The notes under the pieces: model-generated
The model's input: only the letters and a program-made list of their open reading frames with translations
What the model was told of the DNA's origin: nothing
Databases searched by the model: none
Part shown: positions 61,892-64,000 of the stretch, one piece after another
Layout of the letters: every line of letters begins with the position of its first letter
Numbering within the stretch: the first letter of the stretch is position 1
Assembly (NCBI GenBank): GCA_017622815.1
Contig: JAGAQH010000001.1
Location: 1-64,000, forward strand
DNA from: Bacteroidaceae bacterium
Lineage (GTDB): Bacteria > Bacteroidota > Bacteroidia > Bacteroidales > Bacteroidaceae
Direction: 5' to 3'
DNA length: 64,000 nucleotides
Program-made: the position numbers and the translations under genes

Positions 61892-63842
61892 CCTCTTTAC
61901 ATACGAAGACCTGAGGTTTGCCGACATACAGTTGCTCCGCTACCGTGTGCCTGCCTTCGAGGGCCTGTCCCTGAGGCAGAAGCAGTACGTGTACCACCTC
62001 GCCGAGGCGGCTCTGTCGGGGCGCGACATACTTTGGGACCAGAACTGCCGGCACAACCTGAACATACGGCATCTGCTGGAAGACATACTCCTGCACTCAG
62101 CCATAGCGCACGAGGGCAAGGACTGGGATGCCTTCCTCACCTACCTGCGCCAGGTGTGGTTTGCCAACGGCATACACCACCACTACAGCACGGACAAGTT
62201 CCTGCCTGCCTTCTCGGCCGAATGGTTCAGCGAGGCATACAGAATGATACCCGAACCCGTCGTGGCAGGGGAGCGGTTTGCGGAACTCCTGCCCGTCATC
62301 ACCGACCCCGGCGTCATGCCCAAGCGTGTGTGCCAGAGCGGAGAGGACCTCATTGCATCTTCTGCCTGCAACTACTACGGCGAGGGTGTCACACAACAGG
62401 AGGCCGAGCGTTTCTACGCCGCGAAGAAGGCTTCCGCTCCAGTGCCCGATCAACCCGTGATGTACGGCATGAACAGCCGTCTGGAGAAAGACGCGGAGGG
62501 CAACCTCACGGAAAACACATATTGCACCGGGGGACTCTACGGGCGCCAGATAGAGCGCATCTGCCAGCATCTGGAGAAGGCCATGGAGTTTGCAGAGAAC
62601 GACAGGCAGAGAGAGATTGTCTCCCTTCTGCTACAGTTCTACCGCACAGGATCGCTGGACACCTTCGACCAATACACCATCCAGTGGATTGCCGAAACGG
62701 AGGGCGTGGTGGACTTTGTGAACGGATTTACCGAGGTCTACGGCGACCCTCTCGGGCTGAAGGCTTCGTGGGAGGGATATGTGAACATTCTGGACCGTGA
62801 GGCCACCCGACGCACGGAGATACTGAGCCGGAACGCACAGTGGTTCGAGGACAACAGCCCCGTGGGCCCTCGCTTCAAGAAGAAGGAGTGCAAGGGCGTG
62901 ACGGCACGCGTGGTGCAGGCCGCCATCCTGGGCGGCGACCTCTATCCCAGTTCTGCCATAGGCATAAACCTGCCCAACAGCAACTGGGTGCGCTCCGTCT
63001 ACGGCAGCAAGAGCGTCACCATAGGCAACCTTACAGAGGCCTACGACCAGGCTGCCAAGGGCAACGGTTTCCGCAAGGAGTTCATCCCCGATGAGAAGGT
63101 TCTGGACATGGTGAACAGGTATGCCCACGAGTTGGACGACCTGCATACCGACCTGCACGAATGCCTCGGACATGGTTCGGGACAAATCCTGCCAGGCGTG
63201 GATGCCGATGCACTGGGCGTGCATGGCAGCACCATAGAGGAGACCAGAGCCGACCTGTTTGCGCTCTACTACATTGCCGACCACAAGATGCACGAACTGG
63301 GCCTCACACCCACACCCGAGGCGTGGAAGAGCAACTACTATACCTATATGCTAAACGGACTGATGACGCAACTCGTGCGCATAGAACCGGGACGGCAGAT
63401 AGAGGAGGCGCACATGCGCAACCGTGCCCTCATAGCACACTGGTGCCTGGAGCAGTCCTCCTATTGGGCCAAGGTCTTCGGCACCATACCCGCCATGGAA
63501 CTCGTCAAGAGGGAGGGCAAGACCGTGCTGGAGATTCACGACTACCCCACCCTGCGCCAGTTCATAGGCCAACTGCTGGCCGAGATACAGCGCATAAAGA
63601 GCGAGGGCGACACACTGGCGGCCAAGCACCTGGTGGAGAAGTACGGCGTGGAGGTGGACAGCGCCCTGCACCAGGAGGTACTCCAGCGCTACAAAGCTCT
63701 GGACCTCGCTCCCTACAAGGGTTTCATCAACCCCCGATACACACTTGTAACAGACACTGAAGGCACGGTCACGGACGTCAGCATAGCCTACGACGAGACC
63801 TTCGACCAACAGATGCTCAGATATGGAAGAGAATACAATTAA
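61881..63842 (+). CDS. Dipeptidyl peptidase III (M49)
   Basis: A 653-residue zinc peptidase. The M49 motif HECLGH is at 426-431 and the second motif EETRAD at about 453-458, the spacing seen in Bacteroides DPP III. There is no signal peptide, so it is cytosolic. It removes dipeptides from short peptides. It begins within the AraC-type gene and its end overlaps the next gene by about 20 bp, indicating an operon. Confidence 0.94.
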   Translation: MRNDLFTYEDLRFADIQLLRYRVPAFEGLSLRQKQYVYHLAEAALSGRDILWDQNCRHNLNIRHLLEDILLHSAIAHEGKDWDAFLTYLRQVWFANGIHHHYSTDKFLPAFSAEWFSEAYRMIPEPVVAGERFAELLPVITDPGVMPKRVCQSGEDLIASSACNYYGEGVTQQEAERFYAAKKASAPVPDQPVMYGMNSRLEKDAEGNLTENTYCTGGLYGRQIERICQHLEKAMEFAENDRQREIVSLLLQFYRTGSLDTFDQYTIQWIAETEGVVDFVNGFTEVYGDPLGLKASWEGYVNILDREATRRTEILSRNAQWFEDNSPVGPRFKKKECKGVTARVVQAAILGGDLYPSSAIGINLPNSNWVRSVYGSKSVTIGNLTEAYDQAAKGNGFRKEFIPDEKVLDMVNRYAHELDDLHTDLHECLGHGSGQILPGVDADALGVHGSTIEETRADLFALYYIADHKMHELGLTPTPEAWKSNYYTYMLNGLMTQLVRIEPGRQIEEAHMRNRALIAHWCLEQSSYWAKVFGTIPAMELVKREGKTVLEIHDYPTLRQFIGQLLAEIQRIKSEGDTLAAKHLVEKYGVEVDSALHQEVLQRYKALDLAPYKGFINPRYTLVTDTEGTVTDVSIAYDETFDQQMLRYGREYN

Positions 63843-64000
63843 CTCGCAAGAGATGGACGAAACCATCCGTAATATAAAAAAGGAACTGCGTGCCAACATG
63901 AACGGCATAGCCTCCTCGCAGATGCGCCGCGGAGGCATGCCTCACCATGTGGTATGGGGCATAGAACTGCCACGGCTCAGGAACATCGCGTCCGAATTCC
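63823..64000 (+). CDS. DNA alkylation repair protein, partial (3' cut by window)
   Basis: The first 59 codons are visible: MEENTINSQEMDETIRNIKK, then LRANMNGIASSQMRRGGMPH and VVWGIELPRLRNIASEF. This resembles the start of the AlkD-like DNA alkylation repair family (HEAT-like repeats) of Bacteroidales. The ATG at 63823 overlaps the end of the DPP III gene; an alternative ATG is at 63853. AlkD enzymes remove alkylated bases, but only the N-terminal helices are seen here. Confidence 0.65.
   Translation, partial: MEENTINSQEMDETIRNIKKELRANMNGIASSQMRRGGMPHHVVWGIELPRLRNIASEF

Overview
The window looks like chromosomal DNA of a gut-type Bacteroidales bacterium, probably Prevotella-like. The evidence is the recurring Bacteroidetes promoter (TTG, about 20 nt, TAnnTTTG) in front of genes with few Shine-Dalgarno sites, together with a type B T9SS sorting domain, a PorT-like barrel, BamD, an atypical omega subunit, GH43 and GH95 enzymes and a sulfatase. 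No 16S gene is present, so the genus is an inference.

Layout: 0.4-2 kb is a small redox operon (RibD-like reductase, flavin reductase, DUF1294). 2.3-10.8 kb is a complete type II-C CRISPR-Cas locus. It has a 28-repeat array of identical 47-bp repeats, cas2, cas1 and a 1442-residue cas9 on the minus strand, and a divergent tracrRNA on the plus strand. The array is read on plus. Every repeat contains a full housekeeping-type promoter (TTG-N19-TATCTTTG), so each spacer could be transcribed on its own. A cryptic degenerate repeat end plus an exact 30-nt spacer-like stretch sits before repeat 1, which suggests that the acquisition end faces cas2/cas1.

11.5-27.9 kb holds SDR and aldehyde dehydrogenases, a DHH phosphoesterase divergent from fmt, a large exported MG2-like protein, a sugar kinase, NhaA, a sigma factor, glutamine synthetase, two GH43 proteins, a lipoprotein and a PepSY protein. 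28.3-38.3 kb is a host-glycan segment on minus: GH95 fucosidase, sialic acid lyase, a mutarotase-Na+ symporter fusion and an AGE-type epimerase, followed by a nitroreductase, SstT and a YhcH protein. Together these would release fucose, import sialic acid and convert it to ManNAc and then GlcNAc.

38.5-54 kb has tRNA-Thr, MntP, a BlaI/M56 pair, a TlpA-like lipoprotein, a membrane-anchored regulator, a sirtuin without zinc cysteines, a sulfatase, UvrA, T9SS-related proteins, omega and BamD. 54-64 kb has UvrB, HisS, a headless SbcC-like zinc-hook coiled-coil protein, an AraC-type regulator, DPP III and the start of a DNA alkylation repair gene.

Intergenic regions carry several dispersed repeat families: GGAAAACGG runs joined to CCCCCTGTCTCAGGGGG elements, CCCCTCC/GGAGGGG hairpins, 20-bp palindromes, and a GTC...GAC plus AGGGCGA family at three loci. 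No insertion sequence, prophage or rRNA was seen. The points most worth follow-up are the repeat-borne promoters and cryptic array end, the headless hook protein, and the mutarotase-symporter fusion.
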